Shown: piece after piece, positions 16,756-23,882 of the stretch
How positions within the stretch are numbered: position 1 is the first letter of the stretch
How the letters are laid out: each line of letters starts with the position of its first letter
NCBI RefSeq assembly: GCF_007992495.1
Contig: NZ_BKAJ01000033.1
Location: 124,001-188,000, forward strand
Direction of reading: 5' to 3'
Length of the DNA: 64,000 bases
Source: Reyranella soli
GTDB taxonomy: Bacteria; Pseudomonadota; Alphaproteobacteria; Reyranellales; Reyranellaceae
Position numbers and translations under genes: made by a program
The notes under the pieces: generated by a model
What the model saw: the letters and a program-made list of their open reading frames with translations, nothing else
Database searches by the model: none
What the model was told of the DNA's origin: nothing

Positions 16756-17534
16756 AATCGCGTTTTCTCACGCTCAAACCCTCGGGCATCCGGATCCAGG
16801 TCGTCGAAGCCGGCAAGGGCCGTGACCTTCTTTATTTCCACGGCGCAGGCGGCCACATGCCGGCCGATCCGCTGATCGCGGCCCTCGCCACCAAGTACCG
16901 CGTCGTGGCGCCGTTGCTGCCGGGCTACGGCCAGTCGACGGGCGAGGACGAGCTGCGCGACATGCTCGACATCACCCTGCACGGACTCGACGTGCTGGAG
17001 GCGTTGAAGCTCAAGAAGCCCATCGTCGTTGGCCATTCCATGGGCGGCATGATCGCTGCCGAGATGGCGGCGATCGCGCGCACCGAGGTCGCCAAGCTCT
17101 GCCTGCTGGCGCCGGCCGGCTTGTGGCTGGACGACCATCCGATCGTCGATATCTTCTCCAAGCTGCCCTACGAGCTGCCTGGATTGCTGTTCCATGACGC
17201 CGAAGCCGGCGGCCGGCTCCTGGCCTCGGGCGGCGACATGAACGACCCGGAATTCCTGAAGCAGTTCCTGGTCATGAATGCGCGCCGGCTGGGCATGGCG
17301 GGCAAGATCCTTTTCCCCATTCCCGATCGCGGTCTTGGCCAGCGCCTGCGACGTATTGCAGCCCGCACGTTGATCGTGTGGGGCACGGAGGATGCGCTGA
17401 TCCCGCCGGTCTACGGCCATGCCTTCAAAAAGGCGATTTCCAAATCGAAATTGGTTAAGGTCGCCAAGGCCGGACACGCTGTGGGGCAGGAGAAGCCAGC
17501 CGCCGTGCTCAAGGCGATCAGGGAATTCTTCTAA
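16752..17534 (+). CDS. Alpha/beta hydrolase coupled to the luciferase-like monooxygenase
   Basis: A 260-residue cytoplasmic alpha/beta hydrolase. It has YFHGAGGHMPAD as the oxyanion loop, the nucleophile elbow VGHSMGGM, WGTEDALIPP with the catalytic Asp, and GHAVGQEKP with the His near the C terminus. This set matches esterases and C-C hydrolases of catabolic pathways. ATG 16752 overlaps the stop of the preceding monooxygenase, so translation is coupled. A small secreted protein follows 14 bp later and may be in the same transcript. Confidence 0.9.
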   Translation: MKSRFLTLKPSGIRIQVVEAGKGRDLLYFHGAGGHMPADPLIAALATKYRVVAPLLPGYGQSTGEDELRDMLDITLHGLDVLEALKLKKPIVVGHSMGGMIAAEMAAIARTEVAKLCLLAPAGLWLDDHPIVDIFSKLPYELPGLLFHDAEAGGRLLASGGDMNDPEFLKQFLVMNARRLGMAGKILFPIPDRGLGQRLRRIAARTLIVWGTEDALIPPVYGHAFKKAISKSKLVKVAKAGHAVGQEKPAAVLKAIREFF

Positions 17535-17548
17535 GGGAGACAAGAGCG

Positions 17549-17917
17549 ATGCTGAAGGGTGCAATTGTCGGCGCGTTGGCCGGTCTGCTGGTCGCGGGCG
17601 CCGCCCAGGCGGAACCCGTCGTTTGGACCTGGACCGGCTATGGCAAGAACGTCCCCGGCAGCTCCAAGTGCCCGACCTACAAGATGGTGATCGACGTCAC
17701 GGTCGACGGCGAAGCGGTCAAGGGCAAGTTCCAGCAGGAAGGCCGGCCGGAGCGCACCTTCGAGACGACGCTCGGCAAGAGCGGCGCCATCAAGACGGCC
17801 GCCATGGTCGGCGGCGGCGGCATGATGGACGTCATCGGCCAGATCAAGGAAGGCGATTCCAAGATCAAGCTCTACGGTTACTGCGAGTTCGAGGGCGCGC
17901 TCACCAAGAAAAAGTAG
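17549..17917 (+). CDS. Small secreted hypothetical protein (122 aa)
   Basis: A signal peptide is clear (MLKGAIVGALAGLLVAGAAQAE, cleavage probably after AQA). The roughly 100-residue mature part is beta-rich: VVWTWTGYGKN, VIDVTVDGEAVKGKFQQEG and a Gly-rich GGGGMMDVIG stretch before a KKK tail. There are two cysteines (KCPTY and GYCEF), which could form a periplasmic disulfide. No family was recognised. An SD (GGGAGA) precedes the ATG, and the 14-bp spacing from the hydrolase suggests co-transcription. Confidence 0.75.
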   Translation: MLKGAIVGALAGLLVAGAAQAEPVVWTWTGYGKNVPGSSKCPTYKMVIDVTVDGEAVKGKFQQEGRPERTFETTLGKSGAIKTAAMVGGGGMMDVIGQIKEGDSKIKLYGYCEFEGALTKKK

Positions 17918-18006
17918 TCGGTAGCCCGGCGGCGGGCAGCGAGGCTATCGGACTCGCCGCGATCGACAGTTCAGCCCTTGTCGATGTGAGTGCAGGGGTT
18001 GAGAGA

Positions 18007-18852
18007 ATGTTCAGCATCCATGCTGTCGTTTCGGGCGTCGCTGTCGGCGTGATGGTCGTCGGCTGTGCGCAAGCGCCGGTCCAGCCGATACCCGAGGCGG
18101 CCCGACGCAGCGTCACGTCCATCTCCGGCGACGTTTCCGGTCTCAAGCAGGCCGATACGTCGAAGCTCGGCGCACGCGGTAGCGCGGAGGGCGCGCAACT
18201 CGGCGCCCAGCAGGGCGCGTCGGTGCTGCCGGGCGGCGGCGGCCTTCTGGGTCTCGCCGTGATGGGGGTGGGGGCGATCGTCGGCGGCGTGAAGGGCGCC
18301 AACGAGGCCCAACGCGAGGATGTGGTCGATCAGACCCGCGTCTTCCTGCGGACGGCGATCGAGGATACCGACTTCACCGAGCTGCTGCGGGCGCGGCTCG
18401 CCTCGTCGAAGGCAGCCGGGGACGTCGAGATCATCAACGTGACGTCCCAGGGAACGCCTTTGGCGGCGGTGCCCGATGGCGCCAGGGCGCCGGATCATTT
18501 CCTGGTCATCGAATATCGATTGGGCCTGCAGCGCGAGGATCTGGTCAATCCCAAGGTCGGCATCATCGTGCTGGCGCGCGCCAAGGTGCGCGACGCCGGC
18601 GCCAACCAGCAGGTCCATCAGGCAATCTGGGCCTATTGCGGCGATCGTTACCATTTCGTCCAGATGGCGGCCAACAACGGCGCGGCACTGCGCGCCCAGA
18701 TCGACCGGGCGGCTGCGGTGCTGGCGGAGGCGATCCCTCACGACCTCTATGTCAGCAGACGGCCGCGGCATCTCCTGTTCAACAGCACCTGCATGGATTT
18801 CAGCGACTTGCCGAGCGGCATCGGCCGGCGAGCCGTTTCGTCGCGCTCGTGA
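18007..18852 (+). CDS. Putative lipoprotein with glycine-rich segment
   Basis: A 281-residue protein. The N-terminal hydrophobic stretch ends in VVGCAQAP, a plausible lipobox with lipidated Cys. A polar region and a Gly/Ala-rich hydrophobic segment follow (LPGGGGLLGLAVMGVGAIVGGVKG, split by a turn), like the glycine-zipper stretches of some envelope lipoproteins. The rest is a mixed alpha/beta domain (HFLVIEYRLGLQRED, VNPKVGIIVLARAKV). No family was recognised with confidence. ATG 18007 gives the lipobox at the expected distance. The 89-bp upstream gap shows nothing clear. Confidence 0.68.
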   Translation: MFSIHAVVSGVAVGVMVVGCAQAPVQPIPEAARRSVTSISGDVSGLKQADTSKLGARGSAEGAQLGAQQGASVLPGGGGLLGLAVMGVGAIVGGVKGANEAQREDVVDQTRVFLRTAIEDTDFTELLRARLASSKAAGDVEIINVTSQGTPLAAVPDGARAPDHFLVIEYRLGLQREDLVNPKVGIIVLARAKVRDAGANQQVHQAIWAYCGDRYHFVQMAANNGAALRAQIDRAAAVLAEAIPHDLYVSRRPRHLLFNSTCMDFSDLPSGIGRRAVSSRS

Positions 18853-18918
18853 TCTCGGGTAGGCGGCGGCGCGCGGGAAGGCTACCTTGCGCCGCTGAGT
18901 GCTACCGGGGGAGCTGAG

Positions 18919-19920
18919 ATGAGATCCGCAAAACTTGCTGCTGCCGCCATTGCCGTGGCGGCGTGCCTCCCCGGTATGTCCAAAGCCATCGCCGCCGACG
19001 GCTTCGACCTAGTGGTGCTAGGCGCGCTGGGCGGCATCCAGGACGGCAATCTCAGCGCCTCGCTGATCCATCCGCATGGCGACAATCGCGGCGTGACCTG
19101 CGATGCCGGCACGCTGGTTAACGGCTTGCGCGTCGCCGAGGAGAAGGGCGCCTTCGCCAACGTCACGGTGCCGGCGGATTCCCCGCAGAGCCGCGTCGGC
19201 TACATGCTCACCAACGCGATCAAGGGCTACCTGATCAGCCATGCCCATCTCGACCATGTTGCCGGCCTGATCGTCGCTTCGCCCGACGACAGCAAGAAGC
19301 CGATCTACGTGCTGCCCTCGGTCGGCGCCGACCTGGTCGAGACCTATTTCAACTGGCGCGCCTGGCCGAACTTCAGCGATCGCGGCAAGGCCCCGCAACT
19401 CAAGAAATACGCCATCGCCGAGCTGAAGCCCGGCGAGGCAATGCCGATCGCCGACACCGCCATGACCGTGACCGCCTTTCCGCTGTCCCATGGCGGCGTG
19501 GAATCGACGGCCTTCCTGCTGGAGAGCGGTGGCGACGGCATCCTGTGCTTCGGCGACACCGGCCCCGACGCGGTGGAGAAGGGCACGCGCCTCGCCGACA
19601 TCTGGGCCGCCGTCGCCGAGCGCGTGAAGCAGAAGCGGCTCAAGGCAATCGTCATCGAGGTGTCCTACACCAGTGACCGCCCGGACAACCTGCTGTTCGG
19701 CCATTTGACGCCGCGCTGGCTGATGGAGGAGCTGCGCAAGCTCGATGGGCTGGCCGGCGGCAAGGCACTGAAGGACCTGCCGGTGGTCGTGAGCCACATC
19801 AAATATTCACTGACCAAGGAACAGCCGCAGCGTCAGCTCCTGCAGGAGCTCGAGGCGGCCAACGACGTGGGCGTGCGCTTCGTCATGCCGGAGCAGGGCA
19901 GCCGCTGGCACTTCAAGTGA
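18919..19920 (+). CDS. Class II 3',5'-cyclic-nucleotide phosphodiesterase (metallo-beta-lactamase fold), secreted
   Basis: A 333-residue protein with a signal peptide (cleavage near AIAAD), placing it in the periplasm. The zinc-binding HAHLDH motif sits in YLISHAHLDHVAG, followed by LSHGGVESTAFLL, CFGDTGPD and VSHIKYSL. These marks fit the PDEase II family (yeast PDE1/CpdP group), which hydrolyses cAMP or cGMP. A secreted form could salvage extracellular cyclic nucleotides rather than control internal pools. A hypothetical gene follows 9 bp later. Other metallo-beta-lactamase hydrolases are possible but fit less well. Confidence 0.85.
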   Translation: MRSAKLAAAAIAVAACLPGMSKAIAADGFDLVVLGALGGIQDGNLSASLIHPHGDNRGVTCDAGTLVNGLRVAEEKGAFANVTVPADSPQSRVGYMLTNAIKGYLISHAHLDHVAGLIVASPDDSKKPIYVLPSVGADLVETYFNWRAWPNFSDRGKAPQLKKYAIAELKPGEAMPIADTAMTVTAFPLSHGGVESTAFLLESGGDGILCFGDTGPDAVEKGTRLADIWAAVAERVKQKRLKAIVIEVSYTSDRPDNLLFGHLTPRWLMEELRKLDGLAGGKALKDLPVVVSHIKYSLTKEQPQRQLLQELEAANDVGVRFVMPEQGSRWHFK

Positions 19921-19929
19921 GCGCCGGAA

Positions 19930-20304
19930 ATGCCGATCTACTGGACGATCGATTCCAAGCAGCAACTCGTTGTCGTGACGGCCGAGGGCGATGTCACCCG
20001 CGCCGATGCCGACGACTATCTCGACGCCGTCGAGGGCGGCGGCGCGCTCGCCTATCGCAAGCTGTACGACGCCCGCGCCGGCAACGTCGTGATGGACCAT
20101 GACGAGATGATGGCGGTCGCCTTCAGGATCAGGAACTACCATGACCAGCCGGTCGGCGCGCTCGCCATCGTGCTGGCGGACAACGTCGCCGAACTGGCGA
20201 AGCGCATGCTGGGCATCCTGGCCACCGCCGACCGGCCGATCAAACTCTTCACCAGACTGACCCCGGCGCAGCGCTGGATCGACAGCCTGGCGCCGGTGCA
20301 ATGA
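19930..20304 (+). CDS. Hypothetical protein, SpoIIAA/STAS-like
   Basis: A 124-residue cytoplasmic protein that begins MPIYWTIDSKQQLVVVTAEGDVT and ends in a helix with TRLTPAQRWIDSLAP. The alternation of strands and helices, with KLYDARAGNVVMDHDEM in the middle, resembles the SpoIIAA-like/STAS fold of small uncharacterised proteins. It lies 9 bp after the phosphodiesterase gene and 22 bp before the maleate-isomerase-like gene, so all three are probably co-transcribed. Function unknown. Confidence 0.72.
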   Translation: MPIYWTIDSKQQLVVVTAEGDVTRADADDYLDAVEGGGALAYRKLYDARAGNVVMDHDEMMAVAFRIRNYHDQPVGALAIVLADNVAELAKRMLGILATADRPIKLFTRLTPAQRWIDSLAPVQ

Positions 20305-20326
20305 CGCAAATGGAGGCCTGTTTCCC

Positions 20327-21112
20327 GTGAGCAACGACAACTGGGGCTGGCGGGCCCGCTTCGGCCTGTTCATCGTCGGCAACGAAGCCGTGCCGGAAGC
20401 CGAATGGTGGGCGATGGCGCCGTCCGGCGTCTCGGTGCATGCCGCCCGCGTGACGGCGCGCGCGCCCTGGCTGCGCTGGCGCGACGATCGCCGCGACGTC
20501 GAGCCGGAGGACGACCTGGTGCGCGGCTGCCGCCAGTTCGCCAACATGCGGCTGTCGGCTGTCGTGATCGCCCACAGCTCGAGCAGCCTTTTGGGCGGCA
20601 AGGGGTGGGACGAGGCAGCCGTGGTGAGCCTGCTGCCGCTGCTCGGTGACGGCACGATCGTCACCACCAACGGCATCGATACCTGTGCCGCGCTGCGTGC
20701 GTCGGGCAGCAAGCGGCCCTTCCTGGTGCTGCCGCCCTGGTTCAACGACGAGACCGTGGCGGCGGGCTGCCGTTACTACGCTGATCACGGTTTTACGCTC
20801 GCCGGCCATCTGCGCTACGACCCAGGCCGCAAGTGGCGCGACCTCGCGCCGGGCGAGCTGGTCGGCCAGGGCGCGGGCTTCGAGCAGGAGATCGAGCCGC
20901 TTTACGCGCAGATCCGGGCGGCGTGCCCGGCCGATGCCGACGCCGTCCTGATCGCCGGCACCGGCTTTCGCTGCGTCGGCATCCTCGAAGCGCTGGAGCA
21001 GGATCTCAAGCGGCCGGTGATCTCGGCCAACCAGGCCAGCCTCTGGCACTGTCTGCGCTCGGCCGGCGTCCAGGCGAAGGTCGACGGCTACGGCAGTTTG
21101 CTCAGGCTGTAA
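20327..21112 (+). CDS. Maleate isomerase/arylmalonate decarboxylase-like protein of the Asp/Glu racemase superfamily
   Basis: A 261-residue protein with the two-domain layout of maleate cis-trans isomerase and arylmalonate decarboxylase. The second-domain cysteine is kept (GTGFRCVGILEALE, Cys216). The first-domain cysteine expected in a CTSGS-type loop is replaced by serines (IAHSSSSLLGG, about 83-88). Isomerases and racemases of this superfamily need two cysteines, while decarboxylases use one, so a one-cysteine enzyme may be a decarboxylase or a divergent activity. The start after GGAGGCCTG is at GTG 20327. It ends at a palindromic repeat, convergent with the VOC gene. Confidence 0.75.
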   Translation: MSNDNWGWRARFGLFIVGNEAVPEAEWWAMAPSGVSVHAARVTARAPWLRWRDDRRDVEPEDDLVRGCRQFANMRLSAVVIAHSSSSLLGGKGWDEAAVVSLLPLLGDGTIVTTNGIDTCAALRASGSKRPFLVLPPWFNDETVAAGCRYYADHGFTLAGHLRYDPGRKWRDLAPGELVGQGAGFEQEIEPLYAQIRAACPADADAVLIAGTGFRCVGILEALEQDLKRPVISANQASLWHCLRSAGVQAKVDGYGSLLRL

Positions 21113-21113
21113 T

Positions 21114-21165
21114 GGGAGCGCGGACCTCCGGTCCGGATATGAGCGGGCCGGAGACCCGCGCTCCC
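21114..21165. repeat. Dispersed GC-rich palindrome, copy 3 (imperfect)
   Basis: The outer arms GGGAGCGCGG and CCGCGCTCCC pair, and the inner part keeps the GAGCGGGCCGGAG core of the family. It fills the gap between the convergent maleate-isomerase-like and VOC genes, as copy 1 does between cbpM and the TctC gene. A bidirectional terminator role is plausible. Confidence 0.87.
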
Positions 21166-21166
21166 G

Positions 21167-21562
21167 TTAGAGCAACGCGTCGTAGCCGCGCTCGTTGAAC
21201 TTCAGCAGGCAGAAGCCGTGGCCGAACGGATCGGCCAGCATGGCGATGCGGCCCCAGCTCGTGTCCTTGGCTTCGGCCTCGAGCTTGGCGCCCGCCGCGA
21301 CCGCGCGCTCGACCGCGGCGTCGACGTTCTCGACGACGATGTCGGGATGGACCGGCGTCCAATGCCGGCTGTACCGCCGGGGATCGCCGCCGGCGCCGAT
21401 CGTGCCGGCCGCCTTGGTCAGGAGATAGACCGGCGCCGGCCAGCCCAGCAGCTCGACGAAGTCGGCGCCGAAGCGGCGGCCGACCTTGAGATCGAAGGCC
21501 GTCGTGTAGAAGCGCAGGGCGGTCTCGACATCGGGCACGTCGATATTGAGCAGCAGCGTCAT
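21167..21562 (-). CDS. VOC family protein (glyoxalase/bleomycin-resistance fold)
   Basis: A 131-residue single-domain protein. It starts MTLLLNIDVPDVETALRFYTTAFDLKVG, the usual first beta-alpha-beta unit. The second unit runs from HPDIVVENVDAAVERAVAAGA to GRIAMLADPFGHGFCLL. Family members bind a metal and act as dioxygenases, isomerases, glyoxalases or binding proteins. Here the late DPFGHGFCLL strand is typical, but substrate cannot be inferred. I chose ATG 21562 (MTLLLN) as the start; another Met lies four codons upstream. Confidence 0.85.
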   Translation of the reverse strand: MTLLLNIDVPDVETALRFYTTAFDLKVGRRFGADFVELLGWPAPVYLLTKAAGTIGAGGDPRRYSRHWTPVHPDIVVENVDAAVERAVAAGAKLEAEAKDTSWGRIAMLADPFGHGFCLLKFNERGYDALL

Positions 21563-21706
21563 GGCGGGCCTCATGGGTCAGGGGAGGTCGCCATAGTTTC
21601 ACATGCGTGCGGCCGCTTCTCGCGATTTTCGGCCTCGGTCGCTGTCAGCAACCGTTGGATGACAGTCACGTTGCGACCTGTGCCCTTTCAGGCACAAGGA
21701 GCCCTC

Positions 21707-21898
21707 ATGAAGTTCGTGATCATCGGATTGACACTGGCCGTGGCCACCGCGGCCTGCACCGTCCAGGAACGCACCACGGTCCAGCAGCGGCCCGCCGCGA
21801 CGACAACCACCACCTACAGCACGCCGGCTACCGCCAGCACCACCACAGTGACGACGCCGGCCGCTCCGGCCGCGACAACGACCGTCTACACGCGCTGA
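21707..21898 (+). CDS. Small threonine-rich lipoprotein (63 aa)
   Basis: The N terminus is a lipoprotein signal (MKFVIIGLTLAVATAACTV, lipidated Cys17). The mature part is low complexity, rich in Thr, Ala and Pro (RPAATTTTTYSTP, TTTVTTPAAPAATTTV), and ends VYTR. An SD (CAAGGAG) lies 7 bp upstream. Similar entericidin-like or tail-anchoring small lipoproteins occur in alphaproteobacteria, but no defined family was recognised. It is monocistronic. Confidence 0.72.
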   Translation: MKFVIIGLTLAVATAACTVQERTTVQQRPAATTTTTYSTPATASTTTVTTPAAPAATTTVYTR

Positions 21899-21958
21899 AC
21901 GTCCACGCCCGGCGTCCGCTGACTTGAGCGGGCGCCGTCGGCTTGGGATGGCGGCAGA

Positions 21959-22339
21959 TTACTCGGCCGGCGCGACCGCCGGCGCAGGCATCGGCTTGGT
22001 TTCCTGCGGTCCCGTCAGTAGCCGCTTCAGTAGCCACATGGCCGCCCGGCGCCACAGGGGCGGCGGGCCGAAGTGCGAGGCGAACTCGCGGTTGATCATG
22101 AGGGGCCGCCAGTAGTTGGCGTGCCAATCCTGATAGGCCGCATGGAAGACCTTGGCCTGTTCCGGTCTGGCGCGCAGCAGCGAGCAGTCGCAGAGGGCAT
22201 CGATCTGGACGTCACCCTCGCTGTCGAAGCGGAACCTGTGCCGACTGCGTGGGTGATGAAGCGTGTCGTTGATGAACTCGAATTCCTCCGGTCGCGCACG
22301 AAGGGCCGTGATGGCCGGAGCAAGGTCCAGGTAGGTCAT
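21959..22339 (-). CDS. Hypothetical protein (126 aa)
   Basis: A protein beginning MTYLDLAPAITALRARPEEFEF. The middle contains a basic His/Arg patch (TLHHPRSRHRFRF), ALCDCSLL, and a Trp/Tyr-rich segment (AYQDWHANYWRPL). A hydrophobic RRAAMWLLKRLL helix and a Pro/Ala tail end the protein. An SD (GAGAGGAGC) precedes ATG 22339, which decides the start against an upstream ATG. It sits just outside the microaerobic island; no family was recognised. Confidence 0.65.
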   Translation of the reverse strand: MTYLDLAPAITALRARPEEFEFINDTLHHPRSRHRFRFDSEGDVQIDALCDCSLLRARPEQAKVFHAAYQDWHANYWRPLMINREFASHFGPPPLWRRAAMWLLKRLLTGPQETKPMPAPAVAPAE

Positions 22340-22409
22340 CGGATGCTCCTCTCGTAACATCCATCAATGACCAGCCGGCGGGCTTTGGTTGCACCGGTTC
22401 ACAGGTATT

Positions 22410-22805
22410 TTACGCCCCTGTCGTCTCGGCGGCCTGGCGCGCCTGCCGGAGCAGCCCGTCGTCCGTGGGACGATCCATGGGCGAGATGCAGAGGAGCTGC
22501 TGTCGAAGGCCGGCAATATGCCCGTCACGGTCCTTGTACCTGTCGAGGTAGCCGACCAGCTCTTCCTTGGCGCCGTCGGGGCCGGCCAGGCACCAGGCGC
22601 GCGTGCCGCGCAGGGAATCGATGACCCGGTCGAGGAAGTCGAGGTCGGCAGCGGGCCGGCCGGCATGCATGCGGCCGGCCTTGTGGTCGACCTTGAGGAA
22701 CGGGCTGTCGGCGTGAAGGCGGTCCTGGACGAGATCGTCCGCGCCGAACCTGAAGACGCTGGCTTGGCGTGAATCCATCCAGACGATCGCTCGACTGAGG
22801 GGCAT
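22410..22805 (-). CDS. eRF1-like 'translational machinery' protein, paralogue 1
   Basis: A 131-residue protein opening with MPLSRAIVWMDSRQASVFRF, followed by a histidine-containing VDHKAGRMHAG stretch and a C-terminal CISPMDRPTDDGLLRQAR segment. The layout (VWMD-x-x-A-x-x-F-x-F, then HHKAG, then GP-x-x-AK, then MD-x-PTDG) is shared with the protein at 40262-40660 and resembles bacterial archaeo-eukaryotic release-factor-like (baeRF) proteins annotated as 'translational machinery protein'. They may act in ribosome rescue or hibernation; this is unproven. It sits at the left end of the FNR-controlled island. Confidence 0.6.
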   Translation of the reverse strand: MPLSRAIVWMDSRQASVFRFGADDLVQDRLHADSPFLKVDHKAGRMHAGRPAADLDFLDRVIDSLRGTRAWCLAGPDGAKEELVGYLDRYKDRDGHIAGLRQQLLCISPMDRPTDDGLLRQARQAAETTGA

Positions 22806-22830
22806 CGGTATTTCCTGTCGCGGTTGAGGA

Positions 22831-23088
22831 TCAGCTGATGATCAGCAGCAGGCGGCGCAGCTCGCGCGCGCCGTCGCGGGCGGGCAGCTCCTCTGGCGCA
22901 CGCGGCCGGGGTACGGGTTCGCCGGTCACGATGAGGTTGCGCAGGCACTCGCGCACGCTGCGCAGCAGGCGATCGGCCACTTCCTTCTCGGTCTCGCCGT
23001 CGGCGCTGATGCCGGGCAGGTCGGGCACCCATCCCCAGAAATGGCCATCCTCGCCTCGTTCGATGATCGAGTAGTAGCTGGCGTCCAT
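22831..23088 (-). CDS. Orphan HicB-like antitoxin
   Basis: An 85-residue protein starting MDASYYSIIERGEDGHFWGWVPDLPGI. The Y-x-x-x-x-E-x-x-x-G-x-F-x-x-x-x-PDLPG pattern, then SADGETEKEVADRLLRSVRECL, is the HicB N-terminal partial-RNase-H fold. The usual C-terminal DNA-binding domain is missing, and no HicA toxin lies beside it. It is probably a solitary HicB-like regulator or a remnant. The nearby FNR box at 23133-23146 lies 45 bp upstream of its start and may control it as well as the divergent small membrane gene. Confidence 0.7.
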   Translation of the reverse strand: MDASYYSIIERGEDGHFWGWVPDLPGISADGETEKEVADRLLRSVRECLRNLIVTGEPVPRPRAPEELPARDGARELRRLLLIIS

Positions 23089-23132
23089 CACACCCTCCAC
23101 CGAACAGGATAGGTGCTGCCTGCCGTCGCTCG

Positions 23133-23146
23133 TTGATCTGGATCAA
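23133..23146. promoter_or_regulatory. FNR/FixK box
   Basis: TTGATCTGGATCAA is an exact match to the FNR/FixK consensus TTGAT-N4-ATCAA. It lies 52 bp upstream of the divergent 42-residue membrane protein and 45 bp upstream of the HicB-like gene. Confidence 0.85.
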
Positions 23147-23197
23147 ACACAAGCTTGGGGTGGTTGGCGATCATCGTCGCGACCAACGGAGGTGCCG

Positions 23198-23326
23198 ATG
23201 ACGACCGATCAATTCTACTACCTGCTTCTCGTGATCTTCTCCTTTGTCGGCTTCGGCGTGTCGATCGGCATCGCCTATATCCGCTACCGCCGCTGGCTGG
23301 CGACCCAGCCGCCTAGGCACGTCTGA
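23198..23326 (+). CDS. Single-span membrane microprotein under an FNR box (42 aa)
   Basis: A 42-residue frame from ATG 23198 to TGA 23326, preceded by a strong SD (GGAGGT, 7-bp spacing). It begins MTTDQFYYLLLVIFSF and contains one hydrophobic helix, about residues 7-30. A short basic tail (RYRRWLATQPPRHV) predicts the C terminus inside. The FNR/FixK box 52 bp upstream and the strong SD argue that it is real. Inference: a membrane microprotein of the low-oxygen response, perhaps a small oxidase or transporter subunit. Its last 14 bases overlap the 3' end of the opposite-strand gene ending at 23313. Confidence 0.62.
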   Translation: MTTDQFYYLLLVIFSFVGFGVSIGIAYIRYRRWLATQPPRHV

Positions 23327-23690
23327 TCGCGGGCGCGACCTCGGCAACGCCGAACGGTCGCGCGACGCCGTCGTGCTCGGTGATGGTGACGTATTCGCCG
23401 ATCACGAAGCGGTGCCTGTCGAACTTGAAGATCGGCTCGTCGTCGTCTTCGCTGGGAGCGTAGGAAAACGCCCAGCTCCCGTTGCGGCGGTGGATCAGCG
23501 CGCCGTGCTCGTCGGTCGCGCCGGCCCAGAAGCGGTGCACCGTGCATGCCCCTTTCTGCGTCGGCCATTCCGATGAGGCGAGGTGCCCTGTGCCGTCGAG
23601 CGGCGCCATGAACTCATAGCCGTGCGACGAGCTGCCGTTGGGATGATCGGGCGTGCGGGCCGGTTCCAGGCGGCTGCGCTTAAGGCTCAT
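23313..23690 (-). CDS. Hypothetical protein (125 aa)
   Basis: A soluble 125-residue protein starting MSLKRSRLEPARTPDHPNG. It carries HGYEFMAPLDGTGHL, a Trp/Asp-rich middle (RRNGSWAFSYAPSEDDDEP), then FKFDRHRFVIGEYVTITEHDG and a basic C terminus. The beta-rich pattern suggests a small barrel or sandwich. The start lies 5 bp after the membrane gene stop (23696), downstream in the cco cluster direction, so it may be the last gene of the ccoGHIS transcript. No family was recognised. Confidence 0.7.
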   Translation of the reverse strand: MSLKRSRLEPARTPDHPNGSSSHGYEFMAPLDGTGHLASSEWPTQKGACTVHRFWAGATDEHGALIHRRNGSWAFSYAPSEDDDEPIFKFDRHRFVIGEYVTITEHDGVARPFGVAEVAPAIRRA

Positions 23691-23695
23691 CGGCT

Positions 23696-23872
23696 TCACT
23701 CCTGCTCGATCTCGTCGTAGGCGGTCTTGACCATCCACCAGCAGAACAGGACGGCGTAGAGCGCCAACGCCAAGCCGAAGGCGAGGATGCCGAAATCGCG
23801 CGCGGCGCCCGCCATCAAGAGACCGGCCAGCCCGAGCAGCCCAGTCAAGATCCCCATGATCCAATGAGACAT
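23696..23872 (-). CDS. Small two-span membrane protein downstream of ccoS (58 aa)
   Basis: The protein begins MSHWIMGILTGLLGLAGLL and has two hydrophobic helices (about 4-22 and 26-46), ending in an acidic KTAYDEIEQE tail. It starts 10 bp beyond the ccoS stop, with an SD (AGGAGAG) there. Position and spacing put it in the ccoGHIS operon, so it may be a small accessory subunit or assembly factor. It is not a known Cco protein that I recognise. Confidence 0.7.
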   Translation of the reverse strand: MSHWIMGILTGLLGLAGLLMAGAARDFGILAFGLALALYAVLFCWWMVKTAYDEIEQE

Positions 23873-23882
23873 CGTTCTCTCC

